Of a stretch of 64,000 nucleotides of DNA, positions 36,536 to 46,076 are shown one piece after another. The translations under genes and the position numbers were made by a program. The notes under the pieces are model-generated. The model had not been told where the DNA came from. It did no database searches and saw only the letters and a list, made by a program, of their open reading frames with translations. The stretch lies in contig NZ_AP023179.1 in assembly GCF_013426915.1 (NCBI RefSeq), positions 2,666,001 through 2,730,000 of the forward strand, read 5' to 3'. The stretch's first letter is position 1; each line of letters opens with the position of its first letter. Source of the stretch: Paraburkholderia sp. PGU19. GTDB lineage: Bacteria > Pseudomonadota > Gammaproteobacteria > Burkholderiales > Burkholderiaceae.

Positions 36536-36570
36536 TCGCTCCCGCTGCCTGAATCATCTGCACGACATCA

Positions 36571-36599
36571 CTAAAGGCGCTTGCGACAAGCGCCTTTAG
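36571..36599. terminator. Convergent hairpin between panD and the ParA-like gene
   Basis: Stem CTAAAGGCGCTT (36571-36582) / AAGCGCCTTTAG (36588-36599) with a 5-base loop. The stop codon of the ParA-like gene lies within the right arm. Confidence 0.8.
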
Positions 36600-37255
36600 T
36601 CTTTCTTGCCGCCCCCCTTCCCGTGCGCGGCCTTCCCGTCGACCCACGACGTGATCGACGCCCACTGCTCCAGATCTTTTTCGACCCGGCTCTTCGCGAC
36701 GTCCCACAGCGTCAGGCCGTGCGCCGCGAGCTGCACGTAGTTCTGCGTGTCGCGCAGATAGCCGAGCACGGGCAGATCGAGCCCTTCGACGAAACGATGC
36801 AGCTGGTCCGCCGACTTCGTGCGCGCGTCCACCCGCATGCCGACGACGCCGATTTCGATTGCGCCCTTGCGCACGGCTTTCTCTTTGGCGAGGCGCTCGA
36901 GAAATTCTTTGGTTGCGAGAATATCGAAGATGGACGGCTGCAGCGGCACGATCACCTTGTCCGCCAGCGACAACGCCACATTCAGCCGGTTGCCGTGCAG
37001 TCCGGCAGGCGTGTCGATCACGGCCTGCTCGAGGCCTTTGGGCGGCTTCGCCGGCGCATCGGGGTCGACCTCCCAGGTTTCGATGGCCGGCAGGGTTTCC
37101 GGACGCAGATCGAGCCATGCGTGCGCGGACTGCTGCCGGTCGAGATCGGCGAGCGCGACCCACTGGCCTTCCGCCGCGAAATAGCCAGCCAGATTGGTCG
37201 ACAGCGTGCTCTTGCCCACGCCGCCCTTTGGATTCGCCACCACGATCACCGTCAT
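36596..37255 (-). CDS. ParA-family ATPase (orphan)
   Basis: 219 residues. N-terminal MTVIVVANPKGGVGKSTLST is the deviant Walker A of ParA/MinD; DLDRQQSAHAWLDLRP and AVIDTPAGLHGNRLN are the other switch motifs. The tail is Gly/Lys-rich (GKAAHGKGGGKKD). There is no parB or cell-division partner beside it, so it is an orphan ParA-like protein, as found elsewhere in Burkholderiaceae, perhaps positioning another cargo. The start at 37255 has GGGAGA 5 bases upstream. It is convergent with panD. Confidence 0.85.
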   Translation of the reverse strand: MTVIVVANPKGGVGKSTLSTNLAGYFAAEGQWVALADLDRQQSAHAWLDLRPETLPAIETWEVDPDAPAKPPKGLEQAVIDTPAGLHGNRLNVALSLADKVIVPLQPSIFDILATKEFLERLAKEKAVRKGAIEIGVVGMRVDARTKSADQLHRFVEGLDLPVLGYLRDTQNYVQLAAHGLTLWDVAKSRVEKDLEQWASITSWVDGKAAHGKGGGKKD

Positions 37256-37474
37256 GAATTCTCCCGGGAAGATGGCTGGCGCTGGCCAGCCGGTTTGCCG
37301 CTCGACTTCCGGCCCGCCCGCGCGTTGCGGCTCGCGGCGACGGTCCGTGCCGTTCCGTTGCCTGTGCACGCGGCAGGGCCGATTGGTTCCAGGCGTTGAT
37401 AATATCGGCAAAACCCGTCCGGCCGAAGTCCCTACGCGCTTGAGGGACGCTTCCAGCCCCTTTTTTCGAGAATC

Positions 37475-37900
37475 ATGACCATGAGCAAACTTCGCAGTGA
37501 ATACACGATCGACCGGCTTCACGAACGCCAGAAAGGCTCGCTGCCGGGCTTGCTGGGCGTGCGCGTCACGGGCCTGGAAGAAGGCGTGCTGACGGCCGAA
37601 CTGACCGTGCGCAGCGAATTGCTCGCGCCGAACGGCTACCTGCACGCGGCCACCGTGATCGGACTCGCCGACACCGCCTGCGGCTACGCGTGCCTCGCGC
37701 ATCTGCCCGACAACGCACGCAATTTCACGACGATCGAGCTGAAGAGCAATTTCCTTGGGACTTCGACGGAAGGGACGATCCGCGCCGTTGCAAAGGCCGT
37801 GCACCTGGGCCGCAGCACCCAGGTGTGGGACGCGACCGTGACGGCACCCGACGGCAAGACGATGGCGCTGTTTCGCTGCACGCAGATCGTCTTGTACTGA
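37475..37900 (+). CDS. PaaI-family (hotdog-fold) thioesterase
   Basis: 141 residues, one hotdog domain. GSLPGLLGVRVTGLEEGVLT, then NGYLHAATVIGLADTACGYA with the catalytic-region Asp, then TIELKSNFLGTSTEGTIRAV. Such enzymes hydrolyse acyl-CoA thioesters; the substrate cannot be told. It is divergent from the ParA-like gene. Start at 37475 (MTMSK) or the Met two codons later. Confidence 0.85.
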   Translation: MTMSKLRSEYTIDRLHERQKGSLPGLLGVRVTGLEEGVLTAELTVRSELLAPNGYLHAATVIGLADTACGYACLAHLPDNARNFTTIELKSNFLGTSTEGTIRAVAKAVHLGRSTQVWDATVTAPDGKTMALFRCTQIVLY

Positions 37901-37921
37901 GAGTTGATGCACTGAAATGAC

Positions 37922-37957
37922 AAAACGGCGCGAGGCGGAAATGCCTGCGCGCCGTTT
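37922..37957. terminator. Hairpin between the thioesterase and DoxX genes
   Basis: Stem AAACGGCGCG / CGCGCCGTTT (right arm 37948-37957). It lies between convergent genes. T runs are short, but minus-strand exit TTTTG is present. Confidence 0.6.
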
Positions 37958-38000
37958 CAATTGTTGGCTGGCGTTGCTGCGCCAGCCGTCTGCTGAAAGA

Positions 38001-38435
38001 TCAAGCCGCCTTGCGTGCCTGCCCGATCGACGCCGCCTTCACGCCGCCCACTGCATACAGCCCATTGCCGAGCAGCGACTGAACGATGAGCGTGACCGCC
38101 CAGAACGCCGGGTACTCCCAGCCGCCATGCGGCGACGCGAAGCCCCAGCCGTTCGGCAGATGCACCGACAGCGCGCCGAGCATGAACGGCAGCAGCACCA
38201 GCGCGACCCAGCGGACCTGCACGCCGAGCAGCAGTGCGATGCCGCCGGCCAGCTCGACGAAGGCCGTCAGATAGCCGAGCCAGCCCGGATAACCGATCGA
38301 TTGGAAGAATTGCGCCGTGCCCGGCAGCGTGAAGACGAAGATTTTCTGCAGGCTGTGCGCCAGGTACAACACGGCTAGCGCGACGCGCAGGATCGTGGCG
38401 GCAAGCTCGGGTTTGCTGTCGACGGACGGGTTCAT
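38001..38435 (-). CDS. DoxX family membrane protein
   Basis: 144 residues with four hydrophobic segments (ILRVALAVLYLAHSLQKIFV, WLGYLTAFVELAGGIALLLG, WVALVLLPFMLGALSVHL, and YPAFWAVTLIVQSLLGNGLY). LPGTAQFFQSIGYPGWLGYL is typical of DoxX. Such proteins associate with quinone/thiosulfate metabolism or oxidoreductases; its exact role is unknown. Confidence 0.85.
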   Translation of the reverse strand: MNPSVDSKPELAATILRVALAVLYLAHSLQKIFVFTLPGTAQFFQSIGYPGWLGYLTAFVELAGGIALLLGVQVRWVALVLLPFMLGALSVHLPNGWGFASPHGGWEYPAFWAVTLIVQSLLGNGLYAVGGVKAASIGQARKAA

Positions 38436-38557
38436 GTCGGTTCCTTGGGATCGGGTTTGACCGCGCGGAATGCGCTGTCGATGGAACGGACTTTATTCGA
38501 ACCGATGCGTAGGAAAAATCGTCTTGGCGGCTTAGATTAATTCCTGTTGAGAACGAA

Positions 38558-40107
38558 TCAACCGACGGCCGCCCACAACCGCTTCAAGTCGAGATGTTCC
38601 GCGAGCGTATCGGCGAGGCGCTCCAGCGACGCTTCCCGCAGCGCCGGATAGTCGATCGCCTCGGCTTCCCTCAACCCCGCCCACGCGAGCAGCGACGCGC
38701 ACGCGGCGGGCGTGTCGAACAGGCCGTGCACGTAGGTCGCGAGAATCTGGCCATCGGCGGAACGGGCGCCGTCGGGGCGCAGGCCGCCCGTCTCGTCGGC
38801 GAGCAACAGCGCCGGCGCATCGAGCGCGAGCCCTTGCGTTTCGCCCATGTGAATCTCGTAGCCCGCAATCGCGGCAGCCTCAGTCGCGAGGCGTCCCGTC
38901 ACGTTCTTGAGCGTCTTCTCGCGCGTGAGCGTCGTCGAAAAGTCGAGCCAGCCGAGCCCGGCCACCGTCGCGGGCGGTCCTTCGACGCCATACGGGTCCG
39001 CCACTTCGCGCCCAAGCATCTGCATGCCGCCGCATATGCCGATCACCCGCCCACCGTAGCGCAGATGCCGTTGCAGCACGGCGTCCCAGCCCTGTGCGCG
39101 CAAAAATGCCAGATCCCCTGCACGTTCTTCGAGCCGGGCAACATGATCAGATCCGCGGGCGGCGGCGTGCCGCCCGCGCGCACGTAATGGAAATCGACTT
39201 GCGGATGGGCGCGCAGCGCATCGAAATCCGTGTGATTGCTGATGTGCGGCAGCACGGGCACGACGACGCGCAGCATCTCCAGACCTTCCGCATTCGCCGC
39301 CCGCAACTCACGCGGCAGCATGTCTTCGGCATCGAGCGTAAGGCCATGCAAATAAGGCACGACGCCGAGCACGGGCTTGCCCGTCTTCGCCTGCAGCCAG
39401 TCGAGCCCCGGCTGCAACAGGCTCACGTCGCCGCGAAAGCGGTTGATCACGAAGCCGCGCACGCGCGCCTGCTCGGTCTCAGACAAACAGGCGAGCGTGC
39501 CCGTCAGATGCGCGAACACGCCGCCTCGATCGATGTCGGCGACGAGCACGACGGGGCAATCGACAGCCTCCGCGAAACCCATGTTCGCGATGTCGCGCTC
39601 GCGCAGATTGATCTCAGCGGGACTGCCCGCGCCTTCGACGAAGATCGTGTCGTACGACGCCTTCAGCCGCGCGTACGATTCGAGCACCGCTTCGAACGCG
39701 ATGGGCTTGTAGTCGTGATACGCGCGCGCATCGAGATTCATGCGCGCCTTGCCGTGGATGATCACCTGCGCGCCGCGGTCGCTGGTCGGCTTGAGCAGCA
39801 CGGGGTTGAGGTCGGTATGCGCGTCGATGCGCGCGGCCACCGCCTGCAATGCCTGCGCGCGGCCGATCTCGCCGCCGTCGACGGTCACTGCGCTGTTGAG
39901 CGCCATGTTCTGCGGCTTGAACGGCGCGACCCGCGCGCCCGCGCGCCGCGCGAGACGGCATAGACCGGCGACGAGCGTGCTCTTGCCCGCATCGGATGTC
40001 GTGCCTTGAATCATCAGCGTGCCGCGCGGCACATCGAGCGATTCAGACGAAGCGTCGGGAATGGAAGCCACAGGGTGCGCGAACAGGGTGAGAGAGGAAG
40101 CCCGCAT
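38558..40107 (-). pseudogene. cobQ: Cobyric acid synthase CobQ, frameshifted
   Basis: CobQ amidates the corrin side chains b, d, e and g. The N-terminal half (40107-39043 frame) has [40 protein letters not shown] and [18 protein letters not shown]; the C-terminal half (39103-38558 frame) has the amidotransferase Cys ([13 protein letters not shown]). Reading switches just after LPGSKNVQG. The minus strand has CAGGGGATCTGG where CAGGGGGATCTGG would continue as [14 protein letters not shown], so one G is missing at about 39115-39118. Everything else is intact. The missing base could be a real mutation or a homopolymer sequencing error. Confidence 0.93.
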
Positions 40108-40175
40108 TATCCCATCGCACTCGTGCTGCCGCGCTTGAACGATGGGACAGTCGGTACAGTCGGTACAATCACGCG

Positions 40176-40724
40176 ATGATTTCCCGCGACCTCACCTTCG
40201 TCCTCGGCGGCGCGCGCTCGGGCAAGAGCCTGCACGCCGAACACCTCGCGAGCGCGAGCGCGTTGCCCGTGACCTATGTCGCGACGGCGCGCATTGGCGA
40301 CGACGAGTTCGCTGCTCGCGTCGCGCGTCATCGCGAACGACGGCCCGCGCAGTGGGCCTTGCTCGAAGCGCCGCTTGATCTGCCACAAGCGATCGCGTCG
40401 ATCGATCAGCCGGAGCACTGCGTGCTGATCGACTGTCTGACCTTGTGGCTCGCGAACCTGCTCTGCCCTGCCGACGGCTCGCCGCCGCTAGCCGATTACC
40501 TCGACCGTTTCGCCGCGCTCGAAACGACGCTCGTGCGGGCGCGCGCGAAGATCATCGTCGTCAGCAACGAGATCGGCCTTGGCGTCGTGCCGCTCGGCGC
40601 GACAACGCGTCTGTATGTCGACGAACTCGGCCGACTGAACCAGCGCATTGCCGCGATTAGCACGCAAGCAACGATGATGGTCGCGGGCCTGCCGCTGCAA
40701 CTGAAACCCGCGAGCCACGCATGA
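40176..40724 (+). CDS. cobU: Adenosylcobinamide kinase / cobinamide-phosphate guanylyltransferase
   Basis: 182 residues. It phosphorylates adenosylcobinamide and attaches GMP. P-loop [18 protein letters not shown] and the family motifs [48 protein letters not shown] and [10 protein letters not shown] are all present. Its start is divergent from cobQ, 68 bases away. Just upstream, two 9-bp units ACAGTCGGT (40147-40164) overlap a -10-like TACAAT at 40164-40169, which would start the RNA about at the ATG. It overlaps cbiB by 4 bases. Confidence 0.95.
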   Translation: MISRDLTFVLGGARSGKSLHAEHLASASALPVTYVATARIGDDEFAARVARHRERRPAQWALLEAPLDLPQAIASIDQPEHCVLIDCLTLWLANLLCPADGSPPLADYLDRFAALETTLVRARAKIIVVSNEIGLGVVPLGATTRLYVDELGRLNQRIAAISTQATMMVAGLPLQLKPASHA

Positions 40725-41662
40725 TGCTGCTGTCCTTGCCGCTTGTCGCGACGCTCGCCACGGCAGCCGTCGCCGTCGACAAATGGCTCGGCGAACCGCG
40801 CCGCGCGCATCCGCTGGTCGGCTTCGGCAAGCTCGCGGCGAAGCTCGAAGCCGCGTTGAACACGGGCCGGCGCGGCCGGCTGTTCGGCATTCTCGCGTGG
40901 CTGCTTGCCGTCGCGCCGCCCGTTCTGATCGCCACATGGCTCGTGCTGACGCTGCCGCTGATCTGGTCGTGCGCGCTGCATGTCGCGCTGCTTTACTTCG
41001 CGCTCGGCGCGCGCAGCCTGCACGATCACATCGAGCCGATCGGCCGGGCGCTCGCGAAACGCGATCTCGCGCAGGCGCGCGTGTTGACGGCGCGCATCGT
41101 GTCGCGCGAAACATCGCACGCGGACGAAAGCGCGCTGTCGCGTGCCGCCGTCGAGTCAGCATTGGAAAACGGCAACGATGCAATCTTCGGCGCGCTGTTC
41201 TGGTTTGCGATTTTCGGCGGTCCGGGCGCGCTGGCGTTTCGTCTCGCGAATACGCTCGATGCGATGTGGGGTTATCGCACGCCGCGCTATCTGCGCTTCG
41301 GCTGGGCGGCCGCGCGTTTCGACGATGTGCTCAACTACGTGCCAGCGCGGCTGACCGCCCTCAGCTACGCGCTGCTCGGTGACACGCGCACCGCGCTGCA
41401 ATGCTGGCGTGAACAGGCGCCGCGCTGGGACAGCCCGAACGCGGGACCCGTGATGGCATCTGGCGCGGGCAGCCTCAATGTGCTGCTCGGCGGCGCAGCG
41501 GTCTATCACGGCGTGATAGAACAGCGTCCGACGCTCGGCGCAGGTCACGCGGCCAGCGCGCAGCATATCGAGGCGGCGCTGATACTGGTCGAGCGCAGCG
41601 TGATCCTGTGGCTCGCCATGTTCATCGCGCTCGCGCTGCTGAGCGTGCCGTTTCAGAGTTAG
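40721..41662 (+). CDS. cbiB: Adenosylcobinamide-phosphate synthase (CbiB/CobD)
   Basis: 313-residue membrane enzyme attaching the aminopropanol-phosphate arm to cobyric acid. VDKWLGEPRRAHPLVGFGK opens the family; ARIVSRETSHADESALSRAA, ESALENGNDAIFGALFWFAI and NTLDAMWGYRTPRYLRFG follow, as does AGPVMASGAGSLNV-type sequence. Four or five hydrophobic segments span the membrane. It overlaps cobU (ATGA) and is 3 bases from cobD. Naming differs between organisms (CbiB in Salmonella, CobD in Pseudomonas). Confidence 0.93.
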   Translation: MMLLSLPLVATLATAAVAVDKWLGEPRRAHPLVGFGKLAAKLEAALNTGRRGRLFGILAWLLAVAPPVLIATWLVLTLPLIWSCALHVALLYFALGARSLHDHIEPIGRALAKRDLAQARVLTARIVSRETSHADESALSRAAVESALENGNDAIFGALFWFAIFGGPGALAFRLANTLDAMWGYRTPRYLRFGWAAARFDDVLNYVPARLTALSYALLGDTRTALQCWREQAPRWDSPNAGPVMASGAGSLNVLLGGAAVYHGVIEQRPTLGAGHAASAQHIEAALILVERSVILWLAMFIALALLSVPFQS

Positions 41663-41665
41663 ACG

Positions 41666-42667
41666 ATGACGCAAACCATTCAGCACGGCGGCAATCTGCA
41701 TGAAGCGGCGCGCCGCTATGAGATCCCTTATGACGCGTGGCTCGATCTGTCGACGGGGATCAATCCGCACGGTTACCCGGTGCCGCCCGTTCCCGCCGAT
41801 GCATGGCGGCGTCTGCCCGACAACGGCGACGGCTTCGCTGAACGTGCAGCACGTTACTACGGCGCGCCGGACGCATCGCATGTGTTGCCTGTCGCGGGAA
41901 GCCAGGCGGCGATCCGCGCGCTGCCTCATCTGCTTCGACAAGGCACGGTCGGCATTGCGCCGCTGACGTATGGCGAATACGCGCCTGCGTTTGCGCGCGC
42001 CGGACATCGCATCACGACACTCGACGTCACACGTTTGGCGCTGCCCGACGACATCACGCATGCCGTCGTCGTCAATCCGAACAATCCGACGGCCGAGCAT
42101 CTGCGCGCCGCGACGCTGCTGCGATGGCATGAAACGCTGAGCGAACGTGGCGGCATGCTGATCCTCGACGAAGCATTCGCCGATGCGATGCCGTCCGAGT
42201 CGCTTGCTGCGCAGACGCATCGCGAAGGACTCGTCGTGCTGCGCTCGCCTGGCAAGTTCTTTGGTCTCGCGGGCGGGCGCGCGGGCTTCGTGCTGGCGTG
42301 CCCTTCACTGCTCGAATCGCTCGATGAAACGTTGGGTGCATGGACCGTCAGCGGCCCGGCGCGCCATGCCGTCAGCGCCGCATTCGCTGATACAACATGG
42401 CAGCACGACATGCGCGCGCAGCTTGCAGGGGAAAGCGCCCGTCTCGTTGCGCTGCTGTCGGCGCACGGCTTCATCGTGCATTCGACGCCGCTCTTCGCAT
42501 GGATCGCCGACACGCGCGCCGCGCAACTTCATGATGCGCTAGCAAAGCAAGGCGTCTGGACACGCTTCTTCGCCGATCCGGCGAGCGTGCGCTTCGGCCT
42601 ACCGGCAACGGAAAACGAGTGGACTCGCCTTGAAACCGGTCTGCATCACGCGATGACGGCGCTATAA
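41666..42667 (+). CDS. cobD: Threonine-phosphate decarboxylase
   Basis: 333-residue PLP enzyme supplying aminopropanol phosphate for the cobalamin nucleotide loop. Visible: HGGNLHEAARRYEIPYDAWL, DLSTGINPHGYPVPPVP, PVAGSQAAIRALPHLL, VVNPNNPTAEHLRAATLL, DEAFADAMPSESLA and VLRSPGKFFGLAGGRAGF with the PLP Lys. It is the third gene of cobU-cbiB-cobD-btuF and is called cobC in some genomes. Confidence 0.93.
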   Translation: MTQTIQHGGNLHEAARRYEIPYDAWLDLSTGINPHGYPVPPVPADAWRRLPDNGDGFAERAARYYGAPDASHVLPVAGSQAAIRALPHLLRQGTVGIAPLTYGEYAPAFARAGHRITTLDVTRLALPDDITHAVVVNPNNPTAEHLRAATLLRWHETLSERGGMLILDEAFADAMPSESLAAQTHREGLVVLRSPGKFFGLAGGRAGFVLACPSLLESLDETLGAWTVSGPARHAVSAAFADTTWQHDMRAQLAGESARLVALLSAHGFIVHSTPLFAWIADTRAAQLHDALAKQGVWTRFFADPASVRFGLPATENEWTRLETGLHHAMTAL

Positions 42668-42672
42668 GAACG

Positions 42673-43584
42673 ATGCGACTTTCCCGCTCACTTCGCGCAC
42701 TAACCGCAAGCTGCACGCTCGCCATCACAGCGCACGCGCATGCGGCCATCACCGTCGTCGACGACACAGGCGCGACCGTCATGCTAGCGCAGCCCGCGCA
42801 ACGTGTGATCAGCCTCGCGCCGCACGTCACGGAAATGATTTACGCAGCGGGCGGCGGCGCGAAGCTCGTCGGCGCAGTCGCGTACAGCGACTATCCGCCC
42901 GCAGCGAAACAGGTGCCGCGCGTCGGCGACAACAAGTCGCTCGATCTCGAACGCATCGTCGCGTTGAAGCCCGATCTGATTGTCGTGTGGCGGCATGGCA
43001 ATGCGCAGCGGCAGACCGACCGGCTGCGCGAACTGCACATTCCGCTCTACTTCAGCGAGCCGCATCGACTCGACGATATCGCCGTATCGCTGACGAAGCT
43101 CGGCACGCTGCTCGGCACGTCGTCATCCGCCGACGCGGCGGCGCGCACTTATCGCGACGAGATCGCGCGGCTGCGCACGCGCTATTCGACGCAGCCAGTC
43201 GTCAGCGTGTTCTATCAGGTATGGGACGAGCCGTTGATGACACTTAACGGCGAGCACATGATCAGCGATGTGATCGCGCTATGCGGCGGACGCAACGTGT
43301 TTGCGAAGCTCGAACCGCTGGTGCCGACGGTATCGACGGAAGCGGTGCTAGCCGCCAATCCCGAAGCGATCGCCACGGCCGCGCCCGGCGCGACGCAGCC
43401 CGACCGCCCGCTGCCGTCGCTCGACAAATGGAAAGCATGGCCCGGCATGACGGCTGTGGCGCGCAATAACCTGTTTGCGATCGACGGCGATCTGATCAAT
43501 CGCCCCGCACCGCGTCTCGCGCAAGGCGCGGCGCAACTGTGCGAAGACCTCGACGTCGCGCGCTCGCGCCGCGCGGGCCACTAA
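42673..43584 (+). CDS. btuF: Cobalamin ABC transporter, periplasmic binding protein BtuF
   Basis: 303 residues with a signal peptide (ALTASCTLAITAHAHA). Binding-protein fold: VVDDTGATVMLAQPAQRVIS, SLAPHVTEMIYAAGGGAKLV, ALKPDLIVVWRHGNAQRQ and NRPAPRLAQGAAQLCEDLDV. It delivers cobalamin or cobinamide to BtuC/BtuD, encoded at 46077-47956 on the other strand. It is 5 bases from cobD and convergent with cobC. Confidence 0.88.
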   Translation: MRLSRSLRALTASCTLAITAHAHAAITVVDDTGATVMLAQPAQRVISLAPHVTEMIYAAGGGAKLVGAVAYSDYPPAAKQVPRVGDNKSLDLERIVALKPDLIVVWRHGNAQRQTDRLRELHIPLYFSEPHRLDDIAVSLTKLGTLLGTSSSADAAARTYRDEIARLRTRYSTQPVVSVFYQVWDEPLMTLNGEHMISDVIALCGGRNVFAKLEPLVPTVSTEAVLAANPEAIATAAPGATQPDRPLPSLDKWKAWPGMTAVARNNLFAIDGDLINRPAPRLAQGAAQLCEDLDVARSRRAGH

Positions 43585-43590
43585 ACGACG

Positions 43591-44181
43591 TCACGCGTTC
43601 CAGCGCACGATCGACCATTGCTGATTCGTGTCGTCGCGGCGCAACCAGACGCAACCCGCCATATCGATCGACCATGTCAGGCAGCGCTCCACGGGCAACC
43701 CGAGCACGGTCGCCGCGATCACGCGCATCACGCCCGCGTGCGTGACGACATACGCCGGCGTCAATTCGCGCGTCTGCTGGAATACGTCGAACCACGCGCG
43801 CACGCGGCTCACGAACTGCTCGACGCTTTCACCGCCATGTGCGCGCGCGCCTTCGAAATCCTCAGCCCACGCATCGAGCAACGCGCGATCGATATCGTCC
43901 CAACGTTGCAACTCCCACGTGCCGAAGTCCATTTCCTTCAGACTGTCGTCCACGCTATACGCGCAACCGAAATTCGCGGCGAGGGCGGTCGCAACCGTTG
44001 CGCAGCGAGTGAGCGGACTCGACAGCAGCACGCGCGGCGCGGGCACCTGCAAGGTCGCGAGACGCACGGCGACGGCAGCCGCCGACGCCTCCGGCGGATC
44101 GGCGAGCGCCACGTCGCTCTGGCCGTAGCACACGCCCTCTTGTACGGAAACAGCCGGGTGTCGGATCAGAACGATATCCAT
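43591..44181 (-). CDS. cobC: Alpha-ribazole-5'-phosphate phosphatase
   Basis: 196-residue histidine phosphatase that removes phosphate from alpha-ribazole phosphate or from cobalamin phosphate. MDIVLIRHPAVSVQEGVCYG has the RHP motif, LSSPLTRCATVATALA, EMDFGTWELQRWDDI and VVTHAGVMRVIAATVLG with the second catalytic His. Start at 44181, giving an overlap with cobS of 16 bases; a longer frame upstream reads through cobS and is not used. Confidence 0.92.
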   Translation of the reverse strand: MDIVLIRHPAVSVQEGVCYGQSDVALADPPEASAAAVAVRLATLQVPAPRVLLSSPLTRCATVATALAANFGCAYSVDDSLKEMDFGTWELQRWDDIDRALLDAWAEDFEGARAHGGESVEQFVSRVRAWFDVFQQTRELTPAYVVTHAGVMRVIAATVLGLPVERCLTWSIDMAGCVWLRRDDTNQQWSIVRWNA

Positions 44182-44915
44182 GCGAGTCCCACCAGGTAGA
44201 TGGCCAGTTCGAAGATCTGCTGCGCAAAGCCCAGGCAATCGCCCGTATAACCGCCGATGCGTCTGACGAAATAGCGCCCCAGCATGAAACGCAATACGAC
44301 GAGCACGAGCAGCGCGATGCAACCGGCACGCCACTGCGGCCAGAACAGCCACGGCATACCTAGAAAGATAGCGCAGCCAAAAGCATTGCGTGACATGCGC
44401 TGCGCAACGGGCTTGGCCTTGCCTTCCGCCCGCACGTAGTCGAGTGTGACGAGATAGCTGATTGCGCAGGCGCGGCTCGCCGCATGCGCCGCGATCATCA
44501 GCCACGCCGCATAGAGCGGCGGCAAGGCGGCAAGCGTTTGCCACTTCAATGCAAGCGCGACCATCAACGCAATCGCGCCGAATGCGCCGATGCGCGAGTC
44601 ATGCATGATGCGCAGCGTATCGTCGCGTGTATAGGCGCCGCCGAACGCATCCACGCAATCGGCCAGCCCGTCTTCGTGGAATGCGCCCGTGATGAGCAGT
44701 GTCGTCGCCATCGACAGCAACACGGCGACGCCCGGCGGAAAGATGCGCAGGGCAGCTATGTATACGATAGCGCCCGCCGCGCCGACGAGTGCACCGACCA
44801 ACGGAAAGTAACGCGCTGCCGCGTTCAGATAATGCGGCTCGTAGCCGACCCAGCGCGGCACGGGCACACGCGTGAAGTAGCCGAGTGCCGTGAAGAAATA
44901 ACGCAGTTCATTCAT
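44166..44915 (-). CDS. cobS: Adenosylcobinamide-GDP ribazoletransferase
   Basis: 249-residue inner-membrane enzyme joining adenosylcobinamide-GDP and alpha-ribazole (phosphate). Features: FFTALGYFTRVPVPRWVGYE, FPLVGALVGAAGAIVYIAAL, GAFHEDGLADCVDAFGGAY with the conserved Asp cluster, DSRIGAFGAIALMVAL and a terminal hydrophobic segment. About six transmembrane helices are seen. It lies between cobC and cobT, 72 bases downstream of the latter. Confidence 0.94.
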   Translation of the reverse strand: MNELRYFFTALGYFTRVPVPRWVGYEPHYLNAAARYFPLVGALVGAAGAIVYIAALRIFPPGVAVLLSMATTLLITGAFHEDGLADCVDAFGGAYTRDDTLRIMHDSRIGAFGAIALMVALALKWQTLAALPPLYAAWLMIAAHAASRACAISYLVTLDYVRAEGKAKPVAQRMSRNAFGCAIFLGMPWLFWPQWRAGCIALLVLVVLRFMLGRYFVRRIGGYTGDCLGFAQQIFELAIYLVGLAWISF

Positions 44916-44987
44916 CGCTGGTTCGACGCATTTTTTTCATCACAGTTCTCTCGCTTCGAACGCCTCGATTGATGCACGCGCCGCGCA

Positions 44988-46040
44988 TCATGCATCGCGT
45001 TGCGCGACGCCTGCCGACTCGAAGCTCGCCATTTCGTTGACGAATGCCACGGCTGCGCGCAGCAAAGGCATAGCAAGTGCTGCGCCCGTTCCTTCGCCCA
45101 GGCGCAGATCGAGTGCGAGCAGCGGCACCGCGCCGAAGTAATCGAGCATGCGGCGATGGCCCGCTTCGTTCGACGCATGCGCGAACACGCAGTAATCGCG
45201 CACGGCAGGCGCGAACGCATCGGCCACCAGCAGCGCGGAGGTCGCGATAAAACCATCGACGACGATCGTCATGCGTGCTTGTGCCGCCGCGAGATACGCG
45301 CCCGCCATCATCGCGATCTCGAAGCCACCGAAGGTTGCGAGCACATCGAGCGGATCGTTCGATGCCGGGTGAAACGCGAGCGCCGCCGCCAGCACATTGC
45401 GCTTCTTCACGAGGCCGGCATTGTCGAGACCCGTGCCGCGCCCGACGCAATCGTCGATAGGCACGCCGCACAGGCGGCTCATCAGACACGCAGCCGACGA
45501 CGTATTCGCAATGCCCATTTCGCCGAAGCCGATCACATTGGTGCCGAGCGCCGCGTGATGACGAACACGGTCCGCGCCCGCGCGCATCGCGGCGAGGGCT
45601 TCGTCACGCGTCATCGCGGGCTCTTGCGCGAAGTTGCGCGTGCCACGGGCAATGGGGATATCGACGAGCTTTTCGTGCGGCGCGAACTCATGGGCGACAC
45701 CGGCATTCACCACTTCGAGTTCGAGGCCCGCAACGCGGCTGAACGCATTGATCGCCGCGCCGCCCGCGAGAAAGTTGAGCACCATTTGCGCCGTCACCGC
45801 TTGCGGATACGGACTCACGCCCGCGTTCGCAATGCCGTGATCGGCGGCGAACACGATCATCGCGGGACGTGTGATGGTGGGCTGCGTGCTGCGCTGGATC
45901 ATGCCCATCTGGCGCGCGAGCGCTTCGAGCTGGCCGAGACTGCCGGGCGGCTTGGTCTTCAGGTCGATAATGCGTTGCAACTCGGCGCGCAATGTCTGGT
46001 CGAGCGGCTCGACGATGGGCAGGGAATGCGAAGTGGTCAT
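44988..46040 (-). CDS. cobT: Nicotinate-nucleotide-dimethylbenzimidazole phosphoribosyltransferase
   Basis: 350 residues. Makes alpha-ribazole phosphate from dimethylbenzimidazole. Motifs: LKTKPPGSLGQLEALARQMG, AADHGIANAGVSPYPQAVTA, NFLAGGAAINAFSR, GFGEMGIANTSSAACLMSR, and LRLGEGTGAALAMPLLRAA with the catalytic Glu. The start at 46040 (MTTSHSLPIVEP) fits family length; an alternative Met lies at 46070. Six bases separate the longer frame from the btuD stop. Confidence 0.94.
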   Translation of the reverse strand: MTTSHSLPIVEPLDQTLRAELQRIIDLKTKPPGSLGQLEALARQMGMIQRSTQPTITRPAMIVFAADHGIANAGVSPYPQAVTAQMVLNFLAGGAAINAFSRVAGLELEVVNAGVAHEFAPHEKLVDIPIARGTRNFAQEPAMTRDEALAAMRAGADRVRHHAALGTNVIGFGEMGIANTSSAACLMSRLCGVPIDDCVGRGTGLDNAGLVKKRNVLAAALAFHPASNDPLDVLATFGGFEIAMMAGAYLAAAQARMTIVVDGFIATSALLVADAFAPAVRDYCVFAHASNEAGHRRMLDYFGAVPLLALDLRLGEGTGAALAMPLLRAAVAFVNEMASFESAGVAQRDA

Positions 46041-46076
46041 ATTCGTGTATGCGTGAAGAGTTCGGGTCATGCGTGT

